DNA of 64,000 bases from Toxoplasma gondii ME49 (Eukaryota > Apicomplexa > Conoidasida > Eucoccidiorida > Sarcocystidae): positions 7,284,343 to 7,348,342 of the forward strand of contig NC_031478.1 of assembly GCF_000006565.2 (NCBI RefSeq), in the 5' to 3' direction. The position numbers and the translations under genes were made by a program. Positions 1 through 27,100 of the stretch are shown in pieces. How positions within the stretch are numbered: the stretch's first letter is position 1; every line of letters starts with the position of its first letter. The notes under the pieces were generated by a model that saw only the letters and a list, made by a program, of their open reading frames with translations, was not told the DNA's origin and searched no databases.

Positions 1-2
1 AG

Positions 3-434
3 CGTCGGACGAAAGAGTCGGAATCAGAAGGCACAGCCGCATCTACATTTGCAGCTACGCTTGAGCGACGGGGACCCCCTGATAAGTGGCGCCTTCCTCA
101 TGATGTGCTGACAACCGAAAGTCAGCTCATGCCTGTGGGCGCCCTCGGGGAGACGAGGGATTTCCCAACGGGGACTCAGGGAAGACGACGTCCACTTTTG
201 TTTTATCTCCTTGTGACCCTGGCAGGCGCACGAAGTTTGAAGCATGTTTTGCACCTGGAGGGTGGCACTGATCCTGCCGCACCGTCAGGTCCGTCCCCTC
301 TGGCTGAAATAGAATCGGAGATTCCTCCTGTTACGTTGCCTGAATTCACGACAGTTGGTGGGCTGGTGCCTGCGGAAACAACGTTTTTTGTCCCGCCGCT
401 CGACATTCCGCCTTCAGAGACCCCTCCAAGTTAA
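3..434 (+). CDS. C-terminal part of an unrecognised membrane protein (5' end outside window)
   Basis: The frame is open from the first bases of the window to a TAA at 432-434, giving about 143 residues, so the gene starts upstream. A short hydrophobic stretch (LLFYLLVTLAGA) follows a basic patch (GRRR) at about residues 60-73 of the visible part. It is followed by a Pro/Thr/Glu-rich tail that ends in PPSETPPS. This looks like one membrane-spanning segment or a re-entrant hydrophobic anchor with an acidic, disordered C-terminus. I do not recognise the family. The style (basic patch, one hydrophobic segment, Pro-rich tail) is like the orphan gene at 2717-4578, but I see no residue-level similarity between them. 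It could instead be a chance open frame or the last exon of a larger gene. Confidence 0.4.
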   Translation, partial: RRTKESESEGTAASTFAATLERRGPPDKWRLPHDVLTTESQLMPVGALGETRDFPTGTQGRRRPLLFYLLVTLAGARSLKHVLHLEGGTDPAAPSGPSPLAEIESEIPPVTLPEFTTVGGLVPAETTFFVPPLDIPPSETPPS

Positions 435-1964
435 GGTGAAGGTGAAGGCTCTGACAGTTTCTACGCTGGTTGCATCTGGCATGGATGCTAATCGGCTTTT
501 ACGAAGGGCAAGTGCGCCGTGACTGGAAGGGGGAGGGTCTGAACGTGTGCAGTCTGCGTCCGCGCAGCAGTGAGATATTCTCAGGGAAGTGACTGACGAG
601 AGCTGTGCCGCGTGGGGTACCACTTTCAATGTGGCGAACGAGCGAGTTGGAGCAGCTGTGCGAGCGGAAGTTTACGATAGCCACTGAGTGAGTGAGACGA
701 GCAGGATTCTCATCAGTTTCCCGCGATGGTCTCACTAGGGAACTGCGTCGTCGTGAGTAAGCCTTTCTTCAGAGGTTTGACTGCCACGTGTAGTATCCTC
801 GTTGCAAACACTTTTTAATGATGCCTCTAACACGCGTATGGTGTGTCATAGAGTATTCGTTCGTCCTCTGTGAGATCATTAAAAAGAATCAATGCTTGCC
901 TATGGTACACAACTGTATCTGAAACAGCGCTCTCCACTGTATCGCATTGCAGGGTATTATTCACAACACCTCAGTTTTTTTTGCCACAGATTGCTTGCCA
1001 GTCACTTCTGTAGACACACGCTCGAGCAGGCGGTGCGAAACCTCACTGTTCATTTTTCTAATCAATCATGCTCCGTTTTTCCGACAATTGGGGGAGTTTT
1101 GAACGCTGGCGGAATACGTGTTGCTACGTTTGGACTTGTGCTGGGACCACTTCAGCACGTTAATCAGGGGACCGTCAAGCAGATCCTTGCTCTAGATGTG
1201 CCTATGAGAAGGAGGAACTTTCATGTGGTGCAACGGGGCGTTTAAGCTGTATCAAAAGCGTCACAGGAAGTGCTGCCAAACCCGGAATGCTTACAGTACT
1301 TGACACCTTGAAACTGTGTATGTGGTGAAGCGGCGACGAGAAACCGAGAGTGCTTTTGGCTTGCGCTTCTGAGTGGTGAAGTGGAGGAGCCTTGAGCTTT
1401 CTAGGCCGTGGTCGCTCTCTCGTGGCTTTCTGATTCAGGCTGGATACAGCACTCCGTCATCGTGCCTGAACGGGATTCTCCATGATCCACAACAGACGAG
1501 GATGGCAGTGCACGCTTATTGGTATCATAACGTCTTTTTCGATGAAACACTGGATGACGCTCTCAACCGCCGTCTCAACCTCTGTTAGAACCTCCTGTCG
1601 GTGTACCTTCCGCGCTGGAGACGCTGAACATTCTATATGCTTACAATGTGAACAAGGACATCAAGAATTGTTGGCTAGCAAATCGACGTAGAGTGCAGAA
1701 GTCACTAACGTTGTAGTTGTGATCTCCAGCGATTTCGGAGCATGTTATGCCGCAAGAGGGGGCTGACACACATACAAACACGCGTTCTTAATAAAAATGA
1801 TCAATACACTGGTTCACTGTATGCCTTCGCACACGGGGGAACAACACCGAGAGACATCGTGCGTCAGTACGTTCTGAAAGTGTTCTAAGGACACATTTAG
1901 TGTGGTCGGTCTCCAGATCTCCGCAATGCTCTTGCACTGCATTATTCGTTACTGCAGAATGCCT

Positions 1965-2036
1965 GATTGTTGATTACGGTCGAGCGTTGGATTGCTGATT
2001 ACAGTCGAGCGCTGGAATGTTGATTACTGTCGAGCT
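1965..2036. repeat. 25-bp tandem direct repeat, about 2.9 copies
   Basis: Units begin at 1965, 1990 and 2015. Each contains a version of TTGATTAC-GTCGAGC, with a few substitutions between copies. The third copy is incomplete. Confidence 0.8.
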
Positions 2037-2513
2037 CTTCGTGATGACAGAAGCGCTAGCTGTCCAGGTGCTTAGGGCAAAATGTGTCTTGTGCTCGTTG
2101 CGACGTGGGATGGTGTGCGTCGCACTGAGACACGCTGCTTCATGCCTGCTACTTCCCTGCGGTACTATTGGAGCGCCTCTTGTGTCTCTCGTGCGTAACC
2201 ACAGTGGCAGTTTAAAACAAAATCTGGTTCGCACTGTCAATCCCTCGAAGCCTGGCAAGCTGAATTCCTGTCTGCTCTTTGGCGGTCACCATTCAGTGGG
2301 ATTGGCCGAGATTATTAATTTTGTGTGTGAAATTGCATGGCTTTGAAACACCACATACCACACAACCCATCCGCGTCTCAAGACTATCCGATCAAGCGCG
2401 TCTCGGGCGCGTGTGTGTTTTCGTAGAGCAGTGTGTGTCACTTTCCTATTCTGTGTGCAGTGCCACGAGGTGACGAACCTGCCATTTGTAGTCGTGTTGT
2501 TGTAATCGTGTAT

Positions 2514-2534
2514 TATATATATATATATATATAT
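2514..2534. repeat. (TA)n microsatellite
   Basis: An uninterrupted run of alternating T and A about 180 bp upstream of the proposed ATG at 2717. Confidence 0.9.
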
Positions 2535-2716
2535 GGTGACAACTCAGATTACGGATACAACGCAGCGTACATTGTTATGCGACGCTCGCTTTCAAGGCCA
2601 CCAACTTAAGCCGGGTGGTCATTGTCTGCAGACTGATTCCAATTTATCTACACTGTAGGTCTGGGTGTTGCTTTCAGCCAAGCAGACAAAGCCACTTTGT
2701 AAACCAGCATTCAACA

Positions 2717-4578
2717 ATGGTGACAACAACCACGCCAACGCCACCCGGTGCGCCGGCAGTGGTGCCCATCTTCGACGTTGTCTATCAACTGAATCCGCAC
2801 GTGTTTAGAAGTCGCTTTTCCAGGAGGAATCGCGCCAGGCGTGTTGCGAGCAGCAAGTCACGCTCGATAATTCGGTGGCTTGGGTATCTTACGGTGCTCG
2901 CTGCCGTCATTTTGCTAGGAGCGTATGCAGTAAGGCGTGTATCGCGCGATCTGTCCGACTCAGTGCGGGAAACACGACGAGGCAGGAGAATTACAGGCAG
3001 CGTACCTCCCGGGACTACCCGTCCCCGTTCAGAGTCTTGTACTGGCACACAAGTGGACGGCGGCTGCGGCGCTGACACGTCAACCGATGGAAAGTCTGAG
3101 AGTGAACAGACCGAAAACGGGGAGGACTCACGCTTTTCCACCCGGACCCCTATTCATGTCACTGCATCGACTTCCCCATTCGCGACGCGCAAGGCGGCGG
3201 AAGAACGCTCTTCGAGTCCGAGAGACAGAAAAGTTCCGGAGGGTGCCCAACTCCCCACGTCGTCGACACCTCATGCACAAAGAAAGGACTCAGGTAGTGA
3301 TAGCCGGAACCCATCTACACTCATACCTTCACCAGGTACCAACACGTTTAACATGAACTTTTATATTATCGGAGCAGGCTCTTCAGCGCTCGATTTTATT
3401 TTCCCGCACACTCCGGATGCTCAGGCTACAGTCGTCTCCCCCCCCCGCAGCGCGGCGGCCGCACCAACTGTCGAAACAGTTCCAAGGGTTCGCACTTACT
3501 CGACACCAACAACATTAACCCTACCAACGGCACCAGCGACCGCCACTAGCAACCACATGCATGCCTCAGCGACTCCCTCGCCACCGGAACGTCCTCAAAA
3601 CTTCCGTGGGGGACTCATGCGGCAAAACGGCATGGTTGAGGGGACATCGTTAACGACTACCGAGGCTGGGATGCCAGCGCCGTTACAAAGCCCTCAACAC
3701 ATTGAGACGGAGGCGAGGTTAACGTACTCAAATCATCTCAAGAGCCCGCATACACCAGAAACTCCAACTGTCCACTCAATAGACCCCGTTGTCGGCACCA
3801 GTGGCCATTCCGTAGCGGTGGGATCGCAGTCTCCAGCCGGTGGACCTCCTACAGATAGCCGCACCCCAGCGGCACTGACCCCCACAAGTTCTTCTTTCTC
3901 ACATGCAGATTCTCTTGAAACCTCTGAGCATCCGCAAAGTGGACCGTCGCTTCATCCATTAATCTCCGGGATACAAGATGCCGTGCAAAGCCAACTTCCA
4001 CTATCACAACAGGAGACTCTCCCTGTGGTAGAAAATGCGACTTTCTTCGGGCCGCAACAGACTCCACCGTGGATGGACGAAACTGCAGCTGCTGCAATTC
4101 CACTCGCTCCCTCACAACCAGGGTCACGTACACAACCCATCTCGTCTCCGCATACTCTACTTTCCCGTAGCGGCGGTGTGTCAGCTGTGCCAGGACCACC
4201 CAGAACAGAAAACCCTCGGCAACCACAAGTTCCAGGCGAAAACTCTTACTACTCTGTACCAACTGAGCGGACGATCTCTGATCCAGGTCCCCAAAGGGCG
4301 GGTGCGGCTCAGGCTGATGGTATCGGGGCTGGAGGCCCACGGGACACACAATCAGCGGTAACTCCATGACATGTCTCACTGTTGTCTTCTCTCCCCCAGC
4401 GCATGACCAAAAACCGATAAGGGTATTTGGTGAATTTTCCTGTATAGTCTTCCATTACCCGTTCAAAGGTTTTGTTCAGGAGTCTCCCCGTGTCCGTTCA
4501 GACACCGACTACAGGGAACTTAGGGACTGGAATGCGAGTGATGAAGATGAAATCGTGAACATCGTTAATTTGATGTGA
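2717..4578 (+). CDS. Orphan single-pass membrane protein with long Ser/Thr/Pro-rich disordered region
   Basis: The ATG at 2717 opens a long frame that stops at 4367-4369. It starts MVTTTTPTPPGAP, has a strongly basic stretch (RSRFSRRNRARR) at about residues 31-42, then a hydrophobic helix (YLTVLAAVILLGAYAV) at about 57-72 followed by basic residues. Roughly 450 residues rich in Ser, Thr and Pro follow, with almost no cysteine. There is no cleavable signal peptide at the start, so the helix is probably a signal anchor. A better C-terminus comes from splicing: a donor after 4319 (G|GTATC) and an acceptor at 4398-4399 (CCCCCAG) remove 80 bases. They join in phase to 4400-4578, adding a Tyr/Asp/Glu-rich tail that ends IVNLM (593 aa in total). 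The family is not recognised. Exported or dense-granule proteins of coccidians often look like this, but that is only an analogy. Confidence 0.6.
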
Positions 4579-6490
4579 TAGCATGTAAAGGCGCAGTCTG
4601 TGCACTACTTCAACTGTTTAGATGTTCAAACACGATCGAGGGGGTGCTTTATATACTGAACTGAACGAGAAGAGACGACTCAATTGGCATCATGTATCAG
4701 TTTTACGGCATGGGCCATTCGACTGTGAGTAGCGAACGCTTTTCCGCATTGTACCGCTACACACGTTCCCCCAGCGTCTCGTCGGTAATGTAATCTTTCT
4801 GGGTCTTTTTCTCCTTTCTGTTCAATGCGTCGAGCAGTCCGGGTCTGTGATTGGATGTCCATGTGCGCATTTGGGTGCTGTCCATCGTTGCACAAAGGAA
4901 ACATCCAGCTGATTCATCAGTTTACTATCCATAGCAGAAGCCCTTCAAGTTTCTGATTTGTCTTCAGATTTGGAATACATTTTGCCACTCTCAATCTCGT
5001 GCATCTTGTGAGGGAGGAGCTGTGCCAGCACTCCAGGGGGATTGTCTTCCAACAACGTGCAGAACTGAAATTGCCTGCCACAGCATTGCTTTGAAGTCGC
5101 AGTGCTGCAATTATACCGGGTGGTTGTGTTACGAGAAGTGTCACGAGGGAAGACGGATTAAAGCGGTGGCCAGTGTTGACAGTGCAGCGACTTATTCGCG
5201 ATCGTGCTACGGCAATGAACGGCTGCTTTTCTTCATATGGTGAAATCTCTCTTGTGCATGCTCACTCTCTACTTTCCCCCATGTAATCTGTCATAGCGAA
5301 CAGACGTGTTAGTCTTTTGATAAAAAACCACGTCTAACCATACAAGCCGGCTTTTACTCTACTAGCAAAGGAAAAAGCGTCCGGAGAAGGCACAAAACTG
5401 CTTGTCTGAAGGGGTGTTCGTGAGCGAACAAACCAAGAACAATAACTGGAGTTTTCTTTCATGATCCTCATGTTTTCAATGCCGAGGATACAGTGGAGTG
5501 TCTGAATTATTGACTGCAGGGAGGGCAGGTTCCCAAAGCATGCTCCTCTCTCTGTCTGACAACGCGCGATTGCATCAGAAACAAACGGACCCAGATAAAG
5601 ATGAAGTTAGGAAAGAAACAGCCGCCACGCAGAACGGTGCTAATAGTGGACGGAAGCAAAAACAAGGGAAAATGTGGGCACAGGGTGCCAGAAGAAAGTC
5701 ACAAGAAAGATGTACCATGCAACCTGAGGGGACTAATAGCAACACAGAACACGAACGATCGACGCTCTTCCACCCAGCACGTGAAGACGAATGGAAAGAA
5801 ACTTCTCACTCGTGCAGTTTCCTCTTCTGTTCGGTCTCTATTTCTCTCTTCCCTCGTTCCTTTATCCTGGTAATATTCCACGATATCCTCCTCACATCAG
5901 ATGCTTCTCTCGTTTCTGGGACTGCCGTATGACTCTTTTTTTATTCGTCGGGTACAGCCTATCTCTGAGCATTCGTCTCCCCGCTGCGTGAAGGCACCGG
6001 GACTGCTATATCAAAAAACAATTTCAACTTTCCATGCGTTGTCTGTTACCGTTTGTTCCTCCTTCTACTGTCTCTTGTATCCCCCGATTTCCACCTGTGC
6101 TTTTTTCTCCCCTTTTACTCATCCTCTGCTCTGGCATCCATTGCCGCTGTTCATCCTACAGACGCTATCCCCCTAGATTCCAGTTTTGTGAAACAGACGA
6201 CAAAGTTCTTTAAGATTGCATGAAACCACCGATCCAGTGGACTCTCTTTTACATGCCTAGACACAACACTTTGTCAGCGAGCCTGGGGAACGCTTTTCGA
6301 ATTCTCGTGGAGCTTGAAAAGTCGCGTCCCCACCTGAAACGACCCTACGATGCGCAGTCGCTCTCCCCCACCTCGTATTTTATAGCACTTGACGCTTGTG
6401 GAACTGTCGACATGCGGCGGAGGTAACCCCGCAACTTCTAAACCATAAACGCTTCTAAGCATGTGCCGACTTGTTTGAAGCCACGCAGTT
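4579..6490. other. Spacer between convergent genes, no supported gene
   Basis: This lies between the 3' end of the orphan + strand gene and the stop codon of the minus-strand CDC5L gene. Open frames such as 5498-5932 (+) are low in complexity, lack motifs and have no splice partners. The stretch from about 5800 to 6180 is pyrimidine-rich on the + strand. It probably holds the two 3' UTRs. Confidence 0.5.
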
Positions 6491-20752
<14,262 letters not shown>

Positions 20753-23714
20753 TCAAGAGAAGTCCCCAAGACCGAGAGCCTGCTGCAGCACAGCCTCGGC
20801 TTTCGGGAATCGGCTGGCTGTCGTGGCGAGGACTTCGGACGCGAAGACGACCAAGCCTGCTGCGTCTCGACACACCTTGTTCTTTTCGTCTCCCTTTTTC
20901 CGTTCCGTTTTTTCTCCCTCTGCCGCGGGTCCGCAGAGGTCTTGTCCTTCGACTTCCGTTTCTCTCCACTTGTTCTCCACGCGACTCCAGAGGACGACCA
21001 GCTGCTGTGCCTGTCCGAGCAGCTCGGATCGAAGGAGCAGCAACAGTGCCGCCTTCCCGCGTCTACTCTCTCTCTCCTGTCTCCGCGACGCGGCGACTCG
21101 CCTCTCAGAGTCCCCGAAGTCCGGACCTTCCCCCTGTTGCTCCTCGAGCCTGTGGAAGGCTTCGCGGTCGTCGGGGCCTGGGCTCTCGCTTTGGGCGACG
21201 GAGCCACAGGGCGAGGCGTCCACGGAGCAGCTTTCCGTCTCTGCCGAAACGACGGTTTCGTCTTCTTCCACGAAGGACGGAACGTGGAAGAGCGAGGAGA
21301 GAGACGTGTGTGTCTTTAGTTTGCGCCGCTCTTTTTCCAGCTGAGAAAGCAGCGCCTTCCGCGCGTCCACCCGCCTCTCTCTCTCCTCCACTGAAGGGAA
21401 GCGCGCTTCATCTGAGCGACGCAGCAGAGCGGTCACATGCCTCGACAGCTGCTCCAGTTGCAGGCGCGACTCGAGTTCCAGAGCGCCGATCGCCGCGGCT
21501 TCTTCTTCTCGTTGCCTGTCTGACAACAAAGGAAAGAAGCTAGCGCCTTCCTCCGAAGCCGCAGACGCAGGTCCCGCGAAGGGGTCGTCACTCCGCAGGC
21601 GAGACAGGGAGAGCGCTCGAGAGCCAGGAAACTCGTTCCCTAACCGACTCTTGCAGTGAGCGAAGAACAAAGCAGAAGTTCGAAAGAGGGCCGCCGCTGC
21701 ACTCAGAATCGAAGACGCCGCGCTGGACAAGTGGGTGGACGGCGTGAGAGAAGAAGGCCCTCGTGAGTCGCGGACACTTGGAGGCGCGAGCACCCTCAGC
21801 CGCCGCTCGACGGCTCCTGTGAGGGTCGAGGCAGTCAGGAGATCGTGGAACTGCACCAGGTGCGTCGTAGGCAGCAGGGAACGGTCTCTGCAGAAAAACT
21901 CAGACAGTGGGAGCTCGAAAGCATTACAGCGACATCACTGCACCGTCCACACAACCTTCAGAAGCATCTTGTGCCTTCGCGACTGTTCAACTTTTCCTGC
22001 AACTCTTTGTTGCAGAAGAAGCAGCAGGATGAGAGTTCAGCTTCTTCTTCCGAACGTCCTTCATGAAAACCTGGAGTCCGCACAGTGGAATGACTGGCAG
22101 CCGTTAAGTGTGGCACTTCACTATCGTACAACAATGAGGCCCCTCGACATATGGGAGTCTTCTACGCATACCGTGAGGAGGAAAACGCCGTCAAATCTAG
22201 AGGTTCATACAAGGGCAAGGAAGACGGAGAAAATCGAGCCGACCACGGAGAGGCAAAAACACACAGTCGAGGTTCGCCGAAAAAACGGGGTACGCGGATA
22301 AACGCGGCCTCGGGAAACGTTAGCCGGTTTGTTTCTCACTTTTCTGTCTTGTCTCGACATCAGCCCTCAACCTTACAATGTAAACAGAGGAAATGCAGTA
22401 TCCGTGGGGCCTCCAGGGCAAAGCGGAAAGGATTTGGAGGAGGGAGACTCAAGTTCTGACATCACGTGAAATGGCGATCAGGGCATGTGCCCCCAGTCTC
22501 TGGGTTGACGAAGTTTCAAAGACGGCACATCGGGCGTGATCACATGAGCGGTTTGAGCTACCGTGTCGAGTCCTTTCTTCCTGTTTTTGAGGAAAGTTTG
22601 ATGTGAATGGAAACAAAGTTCCACATGTGCTTGATAGCTGTTCGCTTTCTTGTTGTCTGTGTGTTTTCTTACCTTAGACGCAGCACAGGCGCCCCTCCCA
22701 TCAACGCCGTCCGCAGCTTCTCAATGGGGTTGAGCCGCGAAGGCAGAAAACTCGGCTGACTCGGTTCGTCGCAAGAGACGAAACTGACAGTGCTGGTTCT
22801 ACTTCCGAAGTCGCGCCCTGCCTCCGTCTCTTCCTCTCTCTCCAGAGCTGCTTTCCCCTTCTTTTCCGCCTCCGTGGTGAGAGAAAAACGTGAGGGTGCC
22901 GTTTCGGCGTCTCTCGCAGCCTCGGGCTTCCGTTCTTCCTCGTCTTCGCGTCTTTTGCTTGCGGCGCTTTGCCGCAGTTCTCCCGCGCGCCCAACGTCGT
23001 CGTCCAACTCCTGGAGAAGGAGATCGAGAACGGGAGACACGAGGCCAGGGTCCACAGCGAAGCGGATCCAGTCGCCCAGCCCCGAGACGACTCGCGACTC
23101 TCGTTCTGCCCGCCTTTCGAGTTCAGCTTTTTCTCCTCTGTTGTCGCTTCTCTGTCTTCCGTCTCCCTCGCCGAAACCTCCCCTGAACGTGTGTCCTTCG
23201 CGCCCGCGTTCTTCTCCCGGGGAGACCTCCCATGTCCCTCCATCACCCACGACACTCCGCGTGGGCGGGCCACTCCGCGTGGGCGGGCCCCGCCGCGCGG
23301 CCCCTTCGGGCGCGTTGGGCTCCAAAGAAGCCTTCGGGGCGCCGCGCTCCCCGAGGCCCTCCGAAGTCTCCGCGACGGGGCCGCGACCAGCGTTCTGGCG
23401 AAGGAGACTGCGGGTGAGGCGCACGAGTCCGCGGAAGTCGAGGCAGAGGCCGAGCAGACCCAGGTGTGCAATGACGCCCAGGCAGTAGAGCCCCAGAAGC
23501 AGAAGCCAGCGCGAGGGAGGGGGAGAAGCAGAGGAGACGGAAGAAAGAGGAAGGAGAGAAGATGTCGCCGCGCTGTCCTTGAGAAGAAGAGCGAGAGGCT
23601 GGTCAGCGTGGCTCTGAAACTTCCGGTTCACGTAGTAGAGTGAGAAGACGGAGAGAACGAGGAAGACGGAAAACTGAAGACGCTCAACTGCAGTTTCTCT
23701 GGGAGAAGTGAGCA
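20753..23714 (-). CDS. Unrecognised protein with hydrophobic segments and C-terminal coiled coil (5' end not resolved)
   Basis: Two exons are supported. The upstream exon ends at 22673 with donor G|GTAAG in phase 2. The downstream exon starts at 21887 after acceptor CTGCAG in the matching phase and runs to a TGA at 20755-20753. A plausible acceptor (CTCCCAG) puts the upstream exon's start near 23713. I cannot choose the initiator exon, so the N-terminus is missing. The upstream exon encodes two hydrophobic helices (near SVFLVLSVFSLYYV and WLLLLGLYCLGVIAHLGLLG), a long charged low-complexity insert containing a GPPTRS direct repeat, and the segment FAVDPGLVSPVLDLLLQELD. The downstream exon has a Glu/Arg/Leu coiled coil (about 21300-21500) and ends ALGLGDFS. 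I weighed a peroxin-3 reading for the membrane part; the long C-terminal coiled coil does not fit it. Confidence 0.5.
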
Positions 23715-24165
23715 CACAGAAACCACACAGACACCGACAGGGCAACTTGTGAAGTTCCCAACCTTTGCTGCTTCTTATGAAGGATCTAGTCTTCCTTTCG
23801 TCGGAAGTCCGAAGAAATCGCGGTGACGACGTCCAAAGAAGCCACGCATCCCCGTGCTGCTTCCTTTGCACAGTTCAGGGGATTCGCAGCTCGCGACAGG
23901 CGTGACTGGGTCTGCAGATCCCACTGAGGCCTCTTGGGTCGATTACAGAGAAAACGAGGCTGCCCTGCAGATACAGGGACGTCAAACCACACCTATATGC
24001 AGGCGTTTGAAGAGCGGTGCGTGTCGAATAGAGCGCCTCCACAGTCTTTGTTTGATTACTCTCACTTCTTCGATTGAGCGTGGATGAACAGCAACCCAAG
24101 AGCGAACCAGCCTCGGTTGCAACTTCTCTCTCGAGTTCCGTTTTTTCTGGAAACGGAAAAGGCCC

Positions 24166-27100
24166 TTACTCTCGTCTCTCGTCGAAGATTAGTCGCTCGT
24201 CCTGTGCGTCTGTTTCCTCTTCATCGCGGCCTTCAGAGAACGCACAGTCGCCGGGGCCGTTGGACTCGTCTTCGCCGCCCTCAGAGTCTGCGTCGCGGTC
24301 GCCCCTCCCCACGCGCATGCCCCGCCCAGACACCACGAGCGGCCTCGAGCAATGCCAGCTGCGCTCAGCACAGCGAAGCGCCACCCTGAGGACATCCTGT
24401 TGAGAGGAAACGGAAGCAGAAAGTGACAGAAGACTGCGCTCGACGAAACAGACACTCAGCCCCGTGAGCAGGCTGCTCGAAACATCTTCGCCTTCCGTGG
24501 GAAGAGTTCTAGACACGCCTCGAGCGATGCGAATCGCTGCAAATACACGTCCAGGAAAGTATAGGGCCGTTGTCGTGTGTGGTGTCTCTATGCGTGAAGA
24601 ACTGCTGGCTTGTAAAAACAGTGGACATATCGGCGAGTTAGGAGGGTAGACGCGAATGTACGTTCGGAAGAGCGCGGCTCTATAGGACTGCGAGAAGAAA
24701 CATCGAAACTCGCCCGTCGACGAGTACTTTTCAGCATGGGCTATCTCCAAAGGTTCTCCTTATTGCGAAACAGGGAAAAGAAAACCGACGACTGCTTGCA
24801 TCGCAAGCCGTTCACGTCGTTCACAGACACACACGCGCATACAGATATATATATATATATATACATGGAACTAAATACTGTGTGTGCATGCGTTTATCCA
24901 AATCTGTATGGATACGAATAAACATCGAAGTCGAAAGAGTGCACGCACCTGAGGGAAGTTGGTGGCGATCCAAGAGACGCATTCTTCCAGGAGTTCCCTG
25001 CCTTCTCGGGACTCCCAGTATCGAGCTGCGAATCGCCTCCATAGCCAGTCGCCTAGAAGCTTCACCTGGAGAGAACATGCGCATCAGGGAGAGCAGGAAA
25101 AGGATCTGCATGGCGTCTGAAGTTCTCATCCAAGGCTGAGACGAACCTGGAAATGCCGGGCGTCCTTCGTGTTCTTCTCTCGACTTCCCTTCTGTTTCGC
25201 TGTGCGGTGAGAGGATCAAGCAGAAGCTTCTGCGTCACCGAACTTGGCGAGGTTGTAACCTCCATGGCTTCTCGCATTTGTTTCGTCTTCTCGACGCCCT
25301 GTTTATTTTTTTCCAGTTTTTCTCTTGGATCTCAGTATCCCGCAACAGTAAGGTTGTTCCACGTCGGTTACGTTCCAGGCGTGGTATATGGACTCCTATC
25401 TGTTTTCACTCATATCAGCAACGAAAAAACGCGGACTAAAAAACCGCTTTTCTCCTGTTGCTTTACCCGGCGCTCCGAGCTGACGTATCGCAGGAGTTCC
25501 ACAATCTTCACGTGAAGGAGGACATCGCAGACTGGAAGCTGCTGGAAAACATGGGCGATGAATCCCCTGAGAACACAGCCAGGCGCAGGATCCAGAAGAA
25601 AGACGAAGAAAGAATGATCTCTAAGTTCGCTACTCGGTCTTTCACTTGCGACTTGCGTTGCTCTCTGTCGATCTTCTTCTCCTCATCCCAGCATCCACGT
25701 CGACGCTGCGAAATCTGACGTGTGCATCGAAAAACTCGCATAAGCGGCAAAGCCCCTCTACGCATGCGTTCCCCGATGCATGTTTGGATCCTCACCCGAC
25801 AAGGAAGTCCGCATCTCTGACGCTCAATCCTTCTGCGTCTTGCGCGTCTTCTTCACCGTCGCACTCGCGCAGTCCACGGGGCGGAGACAGAGGAGAACGA
25901 ACAGGGAGAGACAGAGAGAGTTGCGCGGCAGGAGAGGAGAGTGACGAAGGAAATGCGAGAAAGGGCTGCTTGAGGTCGCCCTGGAGAACGACGAAGAAAG
26001 CCGTGAATTCTTGGAAGGAAAGAGATGGAGAGCACGACCTGGGGAAAGCACGAACGAAGCGAAGAGAGCCGAGCCATGATTCAATCACACTGGAATCTGG
26101 AAGGACTGTTCTCCTCGCTCTTGCACATTCTCGCCCATGAGCAGTTGTGGAAGGGTGAAATCCTGTGTTCTCTTCATCTGGCAGTGCGGCCTCTGACCTC
26201 TCGCCTGTAAACCAAAGATCGGTTTTCGGACCTCCGGCGTCACGCCAGCCGGTCCCCTGTCTTGTCTCTTCTTCGTCGTGCGATATTTCTCATCGTCTCT
26301 ATCTCTCCTGCCTGTTCTATTCCATCGACTGTCTCGCGGGGCTTCCTTACACTGTGACGAGATCAACGGCTTCAGTCTCTGCGCCTTCGACGCGTGACTT
26401 GCGCGGCAACACAAGCCTCGGCCCGTGGCGGAAAGTCTTTCGCAGAAGCTTCTTGACGCTCTTGGCATACAAACTTCGTTCCTCCCGTTCGTCCTTCGCT
26501 GCTGTTTCTTCGGCTTCGCCAGTTCGCTCCTGGCCGGCGGCGCCCGTCGGAGGTGAAGACGAGTTTTGCAGAAAGAGGAAAACCAGGAACAACTGAAGAA
26601 GCCGGAGCTCGTCCGCCCCCTCGGTCACGATCTGCTCGCGGCTGTGGGCGGAGGGGACGAAGCGCCGAAGAAAGAGGGGAAGGTCCTGGACGAGAAGCGA
26701 CGAGAAACAGAGCGAAGTCAAGGTCGCGCGAATCCTAGACGACGCATGACTTCAACAGAAACAGGAAACGTGGAGAGAAAAGGCGTTGCCACGAAGAGAG
26801 GAAGCGGAGAAAAGGGATCAGGTCCGAAAAACGTGGACACCAAGCAACTTGTGACGTCGGAAATCGCTTACCGATAGAAAGAACTTTACCGAGAACACTG
26901 AAGGCCTGTCCTTTATTATGACAGTGACGGGCAGTTCCACCTGTGCCATGCTCGTTTTTCAACTTACATTCATGATGTTGAAGAGAAGAGCGAGGACACC
27001 CTCATCGACTTGCTTCGCGCATCTTTCTTCCCCAGAAAAAGAACTGGATTCCTCATCAATCCTCTCGTTCCTTCCGCCTTCTCCACCTTCCCTCGCCTCC

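Larger units (their letters stand above)
435..2716. other. Spacer without a supported gene
   Basis: Only short open frames with unremarkable composition occur here, for example at 892-1245 and 2017-2346. None has a recognisable motif or convincing splice signals. The stretch contains a 25-bp direct repeat (1965-2036) and a TA microsatellite (2514-2534). It presumably holds the 3' UTR of the upstream gene and the promoter and 5' UTR of the gene at 2717. Confidence 0.5.

Noticed and set aside
5498..5932. 144-codon + strand frame between the orphan gene and CDC5L
   Set aside because: It is Gln/Lys/Glu-rich then hydrophobic because the DNA shifts from purine- to pyrimidine-rich. No motif and no splice context.
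22669..23871. Peroxin-3 identity for the hydrophobic protein
   Set aside because: A few helices align loosely by eye, but the second hydrophobic segment, the long insert and the C-terminal coiled coil do not fit PEX3, and the N-terminal anchor exon is not found.
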